Positions 1 to 10,977 of a DNA stretch of 64,000 nucleotides are shown here, in pieces (within the stretch, counting starts at the first letter, position 1; each line of letters begins with the position of its first letter). Below the pieces are notes generated by a model. That model searched no databases. It was not told the origin of the DNA and worked only from the letters and a program-made list of their open reading frames with translations. This DNA is from Certhia americana (Eukaryota > Chordata > Aves > Passeriformes > Certhiidae). The position numbers and the translations under genes were made by a program. The stretch is from positions 28,033,962-28,097,961 of the forward strand of contig CM031864.1 of NCBI GenBank assembly GCA_018697195.1, in the 5' to 3' direction.

Positions 1-689
1 CTTTTTCCTACTACCTCTTCCCTGTTTGCCTTTTTCAGATGCAAACACCTAACCTTACTTCCTGTTCTCACATTTTAGCAGCTACAAAAAAAACCCAAAA
101 ACACAAACCTACTTCTTGTGTTGGGAGTTTTGAAACCCACCATTCTCTTCAAAACTGCAAATTACCAATAGATCTCAAACCACTGGCCTTAGCTTACCAA
201 TTATGCTCAAAGGTGATTTCCAGCTATGAGCTACAGCTCTGGCTGGATGTTAGAAAAACAGCATCTGAAAAATGTTTAAATCATCACAGAAGAAATTCCT
301 TACTAATTTGGTTTTAGGTGCTTGCCTGACACAAAACTTATTGCTGTTTCAAACTAGACAACCTTTCCCAGCAACACTGGTAAACCAAGGCAGCTTTGCT
401 GGAGCTATCAATCATCATGAGGCTTCTTAGGGTCCCCATCCAGAGGGGCACTTAATCCTTTGCTGAATCCTCTTCCAAAGATCAGAGGGCTCCAGAACAC
501 TCCAGATCACATTTGTCCAGGAAAACAAGGCAGTTCCTGTGTTGTCAGGATGCTGCAAGAAAACACCTCATGCTACAGGGCCTTTCCAAAAACTTGGGTG
601 CACTGAAGGAGGAACCTGCCAGGAATAACCTGATTTTGCTTAAAAATAGAGAAGGTGAAGGCAATGCTGCTACACAGCAAAACCAGACA
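1..689 (-). other. COP1 intron 1 sequence (left copy), no gene seen
   Basis: This stretch lies 3' of the COP1 exon-1 donor on the minus strand, so it should be intron 1. It has short ORFs with no recognisable protein, and runs into a CR1 fragment at about 690. The counterpart is 9564-10234, with many small indels. Confidence 0.6.
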
Positions 690-1266
690 ACATCAGAGAA
701 TCAGTTAGGTTGGAAAAGACCTCTGAGATCATCAACTCACACCTACGACCCCACACCACCATGTTAACTGGACCAGAGCACTGAGTTCGACATCCAGTTG
801 TTCCCTGAATAGCTCCAGGGATAGTGACTCCACCACCACCCCGGGCAGCCCATTTCAATATATAATCAACCCTTCTGGGAGGAAACTCTTCCTAACACCC
901 AACCTAAAACTCCCCTGGCACAGCTTAAGGCTGTGTCCACTTGTCCTACTGCTAGCTGTCAGAGAGAAGAATCTGATCCCCCTGACTGCAACATCCTGTC
1001 ACGGAGTTCCAGAAAGTGATAAAGACCCTCCGAGCCGCTTCTCCTCCCCAGGCTACTCCTCTCTCCCCACCAGCTCCTTCAGCTGGTCTTGGTGCTCCAG
1101 CCCCTTCCCCAGCTCCCCTGCCCTTTTCTGGATCCACTCTTAACACCTCTATCTCCTGAATTGAGAGGCCCAGAACTGGACACAGGACTAGAGGTGTGGC
1201 CTCACCAGAGCCCAGTACAGAGGGACAATCACTTCCCCAGTCCTGCTGGCCACACTATTTCTGACA
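690..1266 (-). mobile_element. CR1 LINE fragment, minus strand (left copy)
   Basis: The plus strand reads like the reverse complement of an avian CR1 3' region. It starts at 'GGTTGGAAAAGACCTCTGAG', passes 'CTCCTGAATTGAGAGGCCC' and 'CTAGAGGTGTGGCCTCACC', and ends near 'CTGGCCACACTATTTCTGA'. It is diverged and has no intact ORF. The same fragment recurs at about 10235-10790, so it predates whatever produced the two copies. It lies in COP1 intron 1 close to the exon-1 donor. Confidence 0.8.
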
Positions 1267-1442
1267 GAGAGAGGCACAAAAGAGGGAAAATCCCAAAGCC
1301 ACAATCCCCGGAGTACAACAACCGTTTTAGCGCCCAGGAGGGGCTGCCGGCTGCTGCCTCCTCCCACCGCTATTCCACACACGCCAGGCTTCCCGATAGC
1401 ATGGCGGCGCCCCGGCTTCTCCCACCGACATATCGTGCTCAC

Positions 1443-1775
1443 CACACGAAGTCGTTGCTCTTGTCCTCGTAGGAGTTAATAAGCCCGTTGCAGAGCGGGG
1501 TGAGCAGCGGCCTCTTCCTGCCGCCGCCCCCCGGCGCCGCGGAGGAGCCGCCGGGCCGCGCCGCCCCCGCCGCCAGCCGGGCCAGCCCCGCGCCCGACCC
1601 CGACACGGCAGCCGCCACCAGCACGGGCCGCGCCGCTGCGCTGACCGAGGAGGACGAGCCGGGGGCCATGGCCGCGAAGAGGAGGAGGAGGATGAGGAGA
1701 TGAGGAGGAGGAAGAGGAGGCCGGTTGTGGCGGCGGGCAGGCACGCGGGAGTGCGGCGGGCGGCTGCTCCGACAT
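1443..1775 (-). CDS. COP1: COP1 E3 ubiquitin ligase, first coding exon (left copy, frame-broken)
   Basis: COP1 (RFWD2) is a RING-finger/coiled-coil/WD40 E3 ubiquitin ligase that acts with DET1 and CUL4-DDB1 and targets factors such as c-JUN, ETS-family proteins and C/EBP. The minus strand ends with [20 protein letters not shown] followed by SNDFV. This is nearly identical to the segment just before the first RING cysteine of human COP1. The exon stops after 'TG' of that cysteine codon at 1443 and is followed by a good donor, GTGAGC. Upstream lies the expected Ser/Ala/Gly-rich low-complexity N terminus, with a polyserine run encoded by a GA-rich tract. From the ATG at 1775 the length is 333 nt, yet phase 2 needs a remainder of 2. 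The start (MSEQPP...) and the end are in different frames, so there is a net frameshift near the polyserine tract. This is probably sequencing error. The RING, coiled-coil and WD40 exons lie left of the window. Confidence 0.9.
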
Positions 1776-1843
1776 GCGAGGCCGGGCCGGCGGGCGAAGC
1801 GGACTCAGCGCATCCCGTGCGCGGGGGAAAATAAAGTCTTTAA

Positions 1844-1955
1844 AGAAAAAAAAAAAAGCGGGATGAGAAGAAAAAATAAATCCCCAAACAATAAAAAAAA
1901 AAAAAAAAATTAAATAAAAAACAAAACCAAAAAAAACCCCCAAAAACGGCGGCCC
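1844..1955. repeat. A-rich low-complexity tract upstream of COP1 (left copy)
   Basis: Long A runs broken by short T, C or G interruptions sit abruptly inside the CpG island, just upstream of the COP1 start codon. They read as a T-rich leader on the gene strand. The right counterpart is 11375-11485. Homopolymer lengths differ between copies. Confidence 0.85.
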
Positions 1956-2059
1956 CGGCACGGCGCTTGTTCAAGGCGTTATCTGAAAGGCAGGCAAGCG
2001 CGGCACCAGCCTGCGTGCGCCGGGGCGGGGCAGCGGCCCTGGGAGGGCGGGGCGGGGCG

Positions 2060-2728
2060 GGACGCGCGCCCTCAAGGACGGCGGAACCCGGCACTGCCAC
2101 CGGGGCGGGGGGCCGGTGACCCGCGCTGCCTCACGGACCGGGGAACCCGGCAAATGCCCCGGGGCGGGACCCGCGCGGCCCTCACGGACCGGCGGACCCG
2201 TGCACTGCCCGGGGCGGGTGCCGCCGATGCCCTCACGGACCGCGGAACCCGGCACTTGCCACGGGGCGGGGCCGCGCTGCCCTCACGGACGGCGGAAACC
2301 CGGCACTTGCCCCGGGGCGGGACCGCGCTGCCCTCACGGACGGCGGAACCCGGCACTGCCCCGGGGGCGGGCCGCGCTCCCCTCACGGACCGGCGGAACA
2401 CGGCACTGCCCCGAGGCGGGACCGCGCGCTGCCCTCACGGACCGGCGGAAACCCGGCACTTGCCCCGGGGCGGGGCGGCGCTCGCCCTCACGGACCGGCG
2501 GAAACCCGGCACTCCGTGCCCCGGGGCGGGGCAGGGACCGCGCCCCTCACGGACCGGCGGAAACCCGCAATGCCACGGGGAGGGGACCGCGCTCCCCTCA
2601 CGGACGGCGGGAACCGGCACTGCCCGGGCCGGGGCGGAGCGCGCTCCCCTCACGGACCGGCGGAACCCGTCGGAACCCGGGGCGGGAACACGCGCTCCCT
2701 TCGGACCGGCGGAACCCGGCGCTGCCCG
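2060..2728. repeat. GC-rich ~50-bp minisatellite, about 13 units (left copy)
   Basis: A unit containing 'CTCACGGACCGGCGGAACCC', then 'GGCACTGCCCCGGGGCGGG' and 'CCGCGCT', repeats head to tail. The CTCACGG landmark starts near 2074, 2130, 2181, 2232, 2282, 2333, 2382, 2434, 2487, 2546, 2597, 2649 and 2697 (some degenerate), a spacing of about 48-59 bp. The array lies directly upstream of COP1 exon 1. Long ORFs through it are a by-product of stop-poor GC repeats and are not genes. Confidence 0.92.
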
Positions 2729-2879
2729 AGATACCGTTTTATCGGTACAGCCTTGCCCGTGGACTCGGCAGTCAATTTGGGGCTGTGGGACACGGGCGAG
2801 GGGTGTGGGACAGGAGCTTCCAACCCCGCCTGAATCGGCTCCCCCTGATAATCACATCTAGTGATGAGCACTCATCGAA

Positions 2880-3306
2880 GAACAAGTCTATTGAGGAGTG
2901 GCTGATGGCTGAGGGAGCTGGGACGCGGCTCAGCGTGGAGCAAAGGATGGCTCTGAGGAACCTTCTCGCGCTTTACGGCAATGTGGACAGGAGGTCGTGG
3001 CCAGGTGAGGGTGGGGATCTACTACAAGGGATATCAGCGATAGGATAGAAAGGACATAGTCTTAAGCTACGACAGGCACAGGTTCGGACTGGACATGGGA
3101 GGAGGCTTTTTCACTGTGAGGGTGATTATGTATTGGAATGGCTGCCTGGGAGGCGGTGGAGTCACTTGTTGGAGGGATTAAGGAAAGACTGCCCGTTGGT
3201 ACGTGGTACTCGGGCCATCGGTTGGTTGACATGGTGGTTGTTGGGTAATAGGTTGGACTCGTTGACTCACAGGTCTTTGCTAATCTAATTGAAGGTAATT
3301 CTGTGA
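2880..3306 (+). mobile_element. CR1 LINE 3' fragment, plus strand (left copy)
   Basis: The sequence follows the CR1 3' end: 'TCTATTGAGGAGTGGCTGA', then a 'CAGCGTGGAGCAAAGGA' stretch, a 'TTTTTCACTGTGAGGGTGAT' stretch, and 'AGGTCTTTGCTAATCTAATT' near the terminus. It is heavily diverged and non-coding. The equivalent in the right copy is 12315-12743. Confidence 0.75.
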
Positions 3307-3507
3307 TATCCCTCAGGACGTGAGGCAGCCAGGCCTCAGGGAAATGCGCGGGCTGTCACTCAGAGACCCTCCCTGCGCTCCTGAGCTGGCAGACACAGTG
3401 AAGGGCAGGGTGGTCTGTCTCAGGAGACTGTCTCCACCTGCAGTGATACCTTAGATATGGCCCACAAAAGGCAGCTCTAAGCATGTGCCACCCAGCCCCA
3501 CAAAAAG

Positions 3508-4153
3508 AAATGGAACATGGATCGAGGCCAATTGACTGTGTGAGTTCAACAAGTGCCAAGTCTGCTACTTGGATCACAACAAAGCCCAGGCCAGTGCGAC
3601 AGGAGAGGAGGAGTGGCCTTGGTGGAGAGGAGGACCTTAAGGGCCCCTGGTCAACGTCCAGCTCACCTCAGGTGCTCTGTCCAGTTCTGGGTTTCGTCAC
3701 TGCAAGAAAAGACTTTGAGGGGCTGGAATGGCTTCCAGAGAAGGGCAGTAGAGTGGGAAAGGGGCCTGGAGGGTAAGTCCTTGAGGAGAGGAGCTGTGGG
3801 GCTCATGCTGATGGAGGATCAGCAGGACTCTTATCATTTACAACTCTGACAGGAGGTTCTGTAGTTAGGTGGAATCAGCTTGCTCTCAGGTAAAAACCTG
3901 GGCCAGAGGAGGTTTGAGAGCTTTGGGTTGGTAACTCAGGAAGAATTTTCTTCATTCAAAAGGTGTTAATGCATTAGAACAGGCTCCCCAGGGTGGTAGT
4001 GGAGCCATCACGCTGGAAACTGTTCAAAAAATGGACTGGACATGGCACTCAGTGCTCTAGTTCTGGATGACAAGAGTGCAGATCAGTCACAGGATGGAAT
4101 TCAATGATCTCGAGGTAATTTCCAGCCCTAAATGATGCTATGCATTCTGTGAA
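3508..4153 (+). mobile_element. CR1 LINE 3' fragment, plus strand, internally deleted (left copy)
   Basis: Recognisable CR1 landmarks occur in order: 'GTTCAACAAGTGCCAAG', 'TTGGATCACAACAA', 'AAGACTTTGAGGGGCTGGAA', 'AGAACAGGCTCCCCAGGG', and a 3' end of the 'AAATGATGCTATG...TTCTGTGA' type at about 4153. Segments between these are shortened against the usual consensus. It follows the fragment at 2880-3306 in the same orientation, so two insertions or one rearranged element are possible. The right counterpart is 12945-13567. Confidence 0.8.
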
Positions 4154-5673
4154 AGATATTGATGATGACCTGGGAACAGCTTCCCAGGTTTGAGCCAGCT
4201 CTCTGCTACCGGGGTGGGTGGGAATCCAATTGGTGAGGACCACAGCCTGTTGGTTCCTGTTTCATACAAGCATGCCCTGAGTACAGAGCAAGGGCAGACC
4301 AGTTTTCTGCCCAAGTTAATTGTAAAGTGTTAATGAATATGCCCCCAAAGATTTTCTTGCGTGTCATGTAGAAATGTGCCCCAAACCAGCCTTTTGCAAG
4401 ACAAACTGAAAATTTCATGGGAAAAACACAGCACTTGTCAAACTCCTTGGCCTTGGACCTACAGTACTGTGAGAGATACTGCTATTCCACTCTCATTTGT
4501 TTCAACAGCCTATATGGAAAAACATTTGCCATCCTCGATGAGTAACTGTATTGTCTCAGTCAGTTTACTTGTCTGAGTTGAGGCAGCTGGTTGAAACAAT
4601 ATGGGCATCCCTGACAGAGGGTTTCATCCTAAAACCAGTATGGGAAAAGATGCCCAAAAAGATCAGTGCTGAGCACTCCTCTCAGTAGGGACGCAGAGTG
4701 ACTGTAAAACCCAGTCTGGAGCTGGTAAAAACTACTCTAAGAGGAAAAAAGGTGCTTCAGGTAGGCAGTATTGGGACCTACCAGGAATGGCAGAGCTAGC
4801 AGGGATGCTGGTGACAAATGTCCCAAAGGCAGACATGCGAAAACCACAGCTCTGGATTTACCCGGGAGATTGCGCTGTGGAGGGTAGAGATTGTGGCGTT
4901 GCTGCTCTAGCTCCCTCCAGAGCTGGAATACCATTTGAGTACATGCTCTGTATGTGACCCTCACGTTGGGAAAAATCACAAGGCAGTCAGCAAAACCCAA
5001 GTTCTGAGGAATTGATTCAAGCCAGGAATTCAAAGGAGGAGTCCCTGTGAGATCCAGGTCAGCAGTCTCTTACCTTTACAAGCTGAATTTGCCATTAGAG
5101 TTCACTCCCATGATTTAACTCTCGTTGGCTGTATTAAAAAAACATTTTCTTAATATAGTTCTGAGGGCTCCTTTTGGGTTTTCCTTTGGGTTTGGAGTTT
5201 TTTTTTTAAGTCATTGGGTTCCCTACTCTCTATAAAATAGCTTTTGATGACAGGTCTCAGCACTAGCTCATAAAGTCATTTGAAATATAGTGATTCCCTT
5301 GTTTTCAGTGGAAGCAAAAGGGATTGCTGTTATTTAGAATTTCTTTAAAGCTGTGGTGTCTGTGGTGCATCTGGGTTTGTTGCTAAGAGAAAGGGAAGTC
5401 TCATCTTCTCTCCAGAGGAAAAAAACTTTATGAATGAGTGTCTAAAATGGACTCTCAGAAGTATACGCAGTAGTATTGGCAATAGCACGACCCATGCTTC
5501 ATACTGAAAGGACTGTCTGTCCTGAAAAGTCTGGCTGAGCCATGACTGAACTGCTCCAGGGAGGAAAAAAATGACAGGCAAAAGCTATTTAAGATCAAAT
5601 ATATGACCACTTAGCCTATCCATAGCGGCCTTCATAACATCCATCACCCACAGCCTGCAATGAGTGGACACCC
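4154..5673. other. Intergenic DNA upstream of COP1, no gene seen (left copy)
   Basis: Only short ORFs without recognisable motifs. There is a T-run near 5199. The sequence is duplicated at 13568-15111 and is truncated by the N gap. Confidence 0.6.
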
Positions 5674-5973
5674 NNNNNNNNNNNNNNNNNNNNNNNNNNN
5701 NNNNNNNNNNNNNNNNNNNNNNNNNNNNNNNNNNNNNNNNNNNNNNNNNNNNNNNNNNNNNNNNNNNNNNNNNNNNNNNNNNNNNNNNNNNNNNNNNNNN
5801 NNNNNNNNNNNNNNNNNNNNNNNNNNNNNNNNNNNNNNNNNNNNNNNNNNNNNNNNNNNNNNNNNNNNNNNNNNNNNNNNNNNNNNNNNNNNNNNNNNNN
5901 NNNNNNNNNNNNNNNNNNNNNNNNNNNNNNNNNNNNNNNNNNNNNNNNNNNNNNNNNNNNNNNNNNNNNNNNN
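5674..5973. other. Assembly gap of 300 Ns
   Basis: Exactly 300 N characters. The left flank is the broken end of the left duplicate and the right flank is unrelated unique DNA. ORFs spanning it are meaningless. Confidence 0.99.
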
Positions 5974-8900
5974 AATGTACAGTCAAACAAATCAAATCGA
6001 ATGCTACTCTCTGAACTAACTGAGCCCATCTCAAAAGAGGCCTCAACAATAATTACACACCCCTGTTCCTCTTCACCCTGCCCCGACCTCTTTCAACAAC
6101 TGTCGTGAGTAGCACCAACTTCATTAGTCCAAGTCACTTTTTCAAGGATATTAGTTTCAGGCACTGTTTAGTCAGAATGAATTACCAAGGCACTTCAGCC
6201 AGCACAGGCAGGTTTATTACACGAGAAATCGGGCATTTCTGAGTTCTGCTAGGCTAACGTAACACGGAGGAAGTCAAAGACTGAGTTTAGATGAGTATCT
6301 ACAATTGTTTCTTTCTTTCTCCCTACTGGTGCTGGTGATGAACATGTCCACTTTTCACCTCTTCTAGACCTGCTGTTTAATGGAGTAGATGCGCATATGT
6401 CATGTTAAACGCTATCCCCAAGCCAGAGGTTATGCTCCTGTGCCCTGCGATATCACAAGGCTGTAATGCTCCCTCTGTCTCAGCAAACATCAAATTAGAG
6501 CTAAAATAGAATATTACTTCCAAGAATAACATGCCATCACATGATATACTATTCCCAACTACGCCTCATACCATTTGACTGGAGAGTGACAGAGGCAAAA
6601 TAGTTGAAAATGCATCCAGAGCCAACAAATCTAGCTATTCATTACCAGGCATGTTAACATACTGACTCTTCACTAGAACTGTTTCCCTTGAACTGGTCCC
6701 TGATTACAAGTGTAAACAAGGCTGATTATATTTTAATACTTACTGAATCCACACGACTGTAAACATGAAAGCTGCTATGCAACAGCGGTTTGAAGCTAAG
6801 CTAACAACAAAGATTAAGTTAGAAAGAGTGGGGTGATAGGGACTTGAACATAGACAGGTCGTCTCGGGCTCATGTGGAGGCTTCCCCGATACCTGAAAGG
6901 GAAGCTAAGTATGGTGCAATAAGGCTTCTGGCATTGAGTAGCTTCTTCTCTACCTGTCAGATTCACAGAATTAAGTTACAAGGATGCAACTTACTTAATC
7001 AAGTAAAAATGTCACTAATTTTTAGAAATAAGCACCAGTATCTGATAAACACGATTTTTTAATCCAACACTGCAAAGGCATTACTTGCAGGGCAGACCTT
7101 CCAATATTTTAAACATCCATTTTACACCAAGTTCATGGCTCTAAGTTTTGGCCAGTTGTTTTCAGGCACCTCAAATGCTAATGTCACCCTACTGCCATAG
7201 CAAACACTGGCTTGAAGTGCAATATAAATTTAAACACACCTTCACTCAAACAAGATTCATTAAGTGCCTACCTTCTATTTCATCTCCTCTCTGGTCTAAT
7301 CAAAACCCGGACTTGCTTCTGCTTCTGTCCTTCCAAGAAAGGCCAGGTTAAAAGATCACTGCGTTTACTATCTACTCACTATGAGGCTCTAATGTACCAA
7401 CAGTAGTAAGACTTCTTGTACTGGTAGCAACCGTTTGCTGTAGTTTCAGTTTGTGACTCAGGGCGAACGTTTTTGCAATATTCCTTACAAAACTGCTTTC
7501 TCCAGACCACAGACATGGGAACAACTACACGCGCCCATGCCTGTTTCATCAGGTACCGTGAGAAGAACTGGTTTTAAAACCATGACATGCAAGTCCAGTG
7601 GGGCATACGCCTTTCCACAGCGACTGTAACCGGGTGCATCTCCAGATCCCATACAACACAACACCCCCTCTTCCATACATGATTTGTGCCTAGCTCAGAA
7701 TACGGACTGGTATAAGCACCCTGAAGAGACAGGTCCGATACACGCCATCCAGTGAACAAAGCGAGAGAACTGGTGTTCAATATGTTCAGTCACCACTAAT
7801 TGGGAGGCTAATACAAGGCCTGGGGAAAATAAGCATTACATTGCTGGGGGAGAAGACAACCAATCAAATGAGATGAGTCCCTTTCAGCCACTCACACCCG
7901 CAAGTGAAAGAAACCCCCCCTTGGGGCCTACAGGAGCAGCCCAAAAAAATACCTTTACATTCTGCTCCTACACTAGAGAAACAAAGTGTTCCCTCCTAAT
8001 ATAGTTGTCCCTAAGTCATACTTATTTGCAGTCCTGACAGGAGTACACATTACCACCAAGCAACCAACATTCATCACCAACACGGAACAGCTTGCAAACT
8101 CTTGAGGATACACTTGATAACATTTCACAACCCCAAGGAGCAACACAGGACACTGTTTTACCTAGAGCCCACCTCACCTAGACAGTGCTTGCGCAGACTG
8201 GCAGGGACGCCAACATAACACTACTTGAGGGAATATCCACTTGCACCTTGAGGGTCAAACGCACCCCAACTTCTTACCTCTTTTCCCACCTTCCATCTGT
8301 ACAGGCATAATCAACCGGTCTGAGTTGAGAGCCGTGGCTAACAGCAACTCACAGCTCATGTTCAGAAAATTATCAACGTTTCGCTGCCCTGCGATCTTGA
8401 ATTGTCCTTACAGAAGCCAAAAGGGCACGGGGGAAACTTCTGTTTCCTCACACTGGATATTTAAAGCTTGTTTTAATCGATAAATTATTTAAATAACACA
8501 CACACACCCACCCCCCTACCCCGGCTGCCTTCTTGGACAATGCTCAAAACTCCAGAGCTGCCCCAGTTTGGTTTATTTCTAGTAACGGTCTTGCCAATTC
8601 AAATAAACAAGAGCGGATAATGAATTTGAAGCTAGAACAATCTAAGTAGACAAGCCCTTTAGCACAGAATATAACAGCAGGAAAAACCCAATTAACTATA
8701 ACCATTGTCTGGTCTTAAAGGAACCTCTGACCTTCGCTTCAATATGCTCAATGGTGTCTCTGTAAGACTAGACATTTTGCCTGAGTAACTATTGGGCTGA
8801 TTTCTCTCCTCATTGTTCATTCAGTATTGCTTCTCATGATGAGAAACTATATCACAGGTTCTCTGGAAGCACTGCAGTACTACTTGCGAAAAAAACAAAA

Positions 8901-9563
8901 AAAGCAGAACCCGCTTTTTTAACTTCAGTCGACATTGGTTATGGGTTTATTTCCTTTCCAACGCCCCTCATTTCTACAACACACAACAAAATGTCAATAG
9001 GACTCACTAGAAGAGAAGGAGCCATGCTGGCATGAACAGCTACTGTCCAATTGTAAGAGTAAAGGGAACAGAGAAGATGGCACTTGTAATGTGTTCATAC
9101 TCCATGACCACAAACCTGTGAGCACCAAGCTCACACAAGATCTCTTAATCCATCTAACCATGGCCTAAGCCGAGCAGAGGGCTCAGCGCTGACAACAGCC
9201 TCGCATCCCCATTCTGCTACTCGCACACTACTAACCTACAGTGATCAGCAGTAATTTTGACTACTACTTATCCTAACAAGACATTACTTACTGTTTTTTG
9301 CGGCAACTCACTTCGTAGCAGCTTCAGTTCTCACACTTCAGCAGCAAAGGATATTTCCCTATCAACTCTGCTAAACATTACAAGCTTTAAGTTAGCCTAC
9401 AGGGTTTGAGACAATACCTTTCTCTGTGGGAGATGCCTCACATCCAATCCTTACCTGTAATCATGGCTTAAGTTAGCTGTAACTCATCTTGAACTGTGAA
9501 CACTTAATCATTTTTTCTTTCCTATTTCCTTTCCCATACACGAACTGTCCTCAAACTTGACCC
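5974..9563 (-). other. Probable COP1 intron 1 sequence, unique, no gene seen
   Basis: This lies downstream, on the minus strand, of the right COP1 exon 1, so it should be intron 1 if the right contig is correctly built. I see no exon-like ORF, no CR1 signature and no RNA gene. There is a short CA-rich run near 8492-8506. If the duplication is an assembly overlap, the same sequence should lie immediately left of this window. Confidence 0.55.
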
Positions 9564-10234
9564 CTTTTTCCTACTACTCTTCCCTGTTTGCCTTTTTCAG
9601 ATGCAAACCCTAACCTTACTTTCCTGTTCTCGACATTTTTCGCAGCTACAAAAACACCAAAACACAACCGACTTCTTGTTTTGGGAGTTTTGAAACCCCC
9701 ATTCTCTCAAAACTGCCAAATTACAATATATCTCAAACCCGGGGCCTTAAGCTTACAATATGCTCAAATGTGATTTCCAGCTATGAGCTCAGCTCTGGCT
9801 GGATGTTGAAAACCCATCTGAAAACGTTTAAACATCACCGAAGAAATTCCTCCCTAATTTGGTTTAGGTGCTTGCCTGCACAAAACTTCTGCTGGTTCCA
9901 ATAGACAACCTTCCCCAGCAACACTGTAAACCAAGGCAACTTTGCGGGCGCTATCAACATCTGAGGCTGTCTTAGGGTCCCCCATCCATAGGGGCACTAA
10001 ATCCTTGCTGACCCTTCCAGATCAGGTTCTCCAGAACACTCCAGATCACATTTGGTCCAGGAAAACAATGCAGTTCCTGGTGTTGTCAGGATGCTGCAAG
10101 AAAACACCTCATGCTACAGGGCCTTTTCCAAAAACTTGGGTGCCTGAATGAGGCCCTGGCCGAATAACCTATTTGCTTAAAAATAAGAATGTGAGGCAAT
10201 GCTGCTACAACATCAAACCAACAACATCAAAGAA

Positions 10235-10790
10235 TCAGTTATTTGGAAAGAACCTCTGGATCATCACTCACACACGACCCCACACCACCATGTTACTAGA
10301 CCAGAGCCTGAGTTTCGACTCCAGTTGTTCCCTGAATAGCTCCAGGGTAGTGACTCACACCACCCCGGTCAGCCCATTTCATATATAATCAACCCTTCTG
10401 GTAGGAAACTCTTCCTAACCCCAACCTAAACGCCCCTGGCACAGCTTACGGCTGGGTCCCTTGTCCTTAACTCTGCTAGCTTCATAGTAGGAAGAATCTG
10501 ACCCCCCTGACTGCAACACCTGTCACGAGTTCCAACGTGATAAAGACCCTCCGAGCCGCTTCCCTCCCTATCTACTCCTCTCCTCCCCACCAGCTCCTTC
10601 ACTGTCTTGGTGCTCCCGCCCCTTCCCCACTCCCACTGCCCTTTTCTGGATCCACCTCGTAACACCTCTATCTCCTGAATTGAGAGGCCCAAACTGGACA
10701 CAGGACTAGAGGTGTGGCCTCACCAGAGCCCAGTAACAGAAGGGACAATCACGTCCCCATCCTGCTGTCCACACTATATTTCTGACAGAG
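10235..10790 (-). mobile_element. CR1 LINE fragment, minus strand (right copy)
   Basis: Counterpart of 690-1266, with the same landmarks 'CTCCTGAATTGAGAGGCCC' and 'CTAGAGGTGTGGCCTCACC' plus several single-base losses. It lies in COP1 intron 1. Confidence 0.8.
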
Positions 10791-10918
10791 AGAGGCACAA
10801 AGAGGGAAAATCCCAAGCCCCCAATTCCCCGGAGTACAACAAAACCGTTTTTCAAGCCCCAGGAGGGCTGCCGCTGCTGCTCTCCCCACCGCTATTCCAC
10901 CCATCCCCAGGCTTCCCG

Positions 10919-10934
10919 AAAAAAAAAAAAAAAA
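10919..10934. repeat. A16 homopolymer present only in the right copy
   Basis: A run of 16 A interrupts COP1 intron 1 about 45 bp from the exon-1 donor. The left copy has a single A at the same place ('CTTCCCGATAGC'). An isolated long homopolymer of this kind suggests a polishing artefact or an allele difference. Confidence 0.85.
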
Positions 10935-10977
10935 TAGCATGCCGGCGCCCCGCTTCTCACCGACATATCGTGCTCAC

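Larger units (their letters stand above)
1330..2830. promoter_or_regulatory. COP1: CpG island and promoter region of COP1 (left copy)
   Basis: GC- and CpG-dense sequence covers COP1 exon 1, its 5' flank and the minisatellite. It is interrupted by an A-rich tract at 1844-1955. A broad CpG-island promoter fits a housekeeping ubiquitin-ligase gene. I see no TATA box placed for the minus-strand gene, and the transcription start cannot be fixed from sequence. Confidence 0.6.
1..5673 (+). repeat. Left member of a ~5.6-kb direct duplication (likely assembly overlap)
   Basis: This block aligns end to end with 9564-15111: base 1 matches base 9564, and the last bases before the N gap match 15111. The order of contents is the same in both: minus CR1, COP1 exon 1, A-rich tract, GC minisatellite, two plus CR1 pieces, unique tail. 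Differences are mostly single-base insertions and deletions, often in homopolymers, spread evenly. The right edge coincides exactly with the N gap, and the left edge is cut by the window start. This is what an unmerged contig overlap or retained haplotig looks like. A recent genuine segmental duplication is less likely. Confidence 0.93.

Noticed and set aside
1443..1775. COP1 copies as a genuine processed or decayed pseudogene pair
   Set aside because: Both copies keep the splice donor and intron sequence, so they are not processed copies. Their lesions are unshared and indel-type, and the break coincides with the N gap, which fits assembly error better.
2060..2728. Regular ~50-bp repeats resembling a CRISPR array
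   Set aside because: The whole unit repeats without unique spacers, the unit is GC-rich and degenerate, and the context is a vertebrate promoter. It is a minisatellite.
2116..3048. 310-codon open frame, plus strand, and overlapping frames of 235 and 109 codons
   Set aside because: They translate the stop-poor GC minisatellite in different frames, then run into CR1. No homology and no start context.
5585..6049. Open frames across the N gap on both strands
   Set aside because: They are made of unknown residues over 300 Ns and have no meaning.
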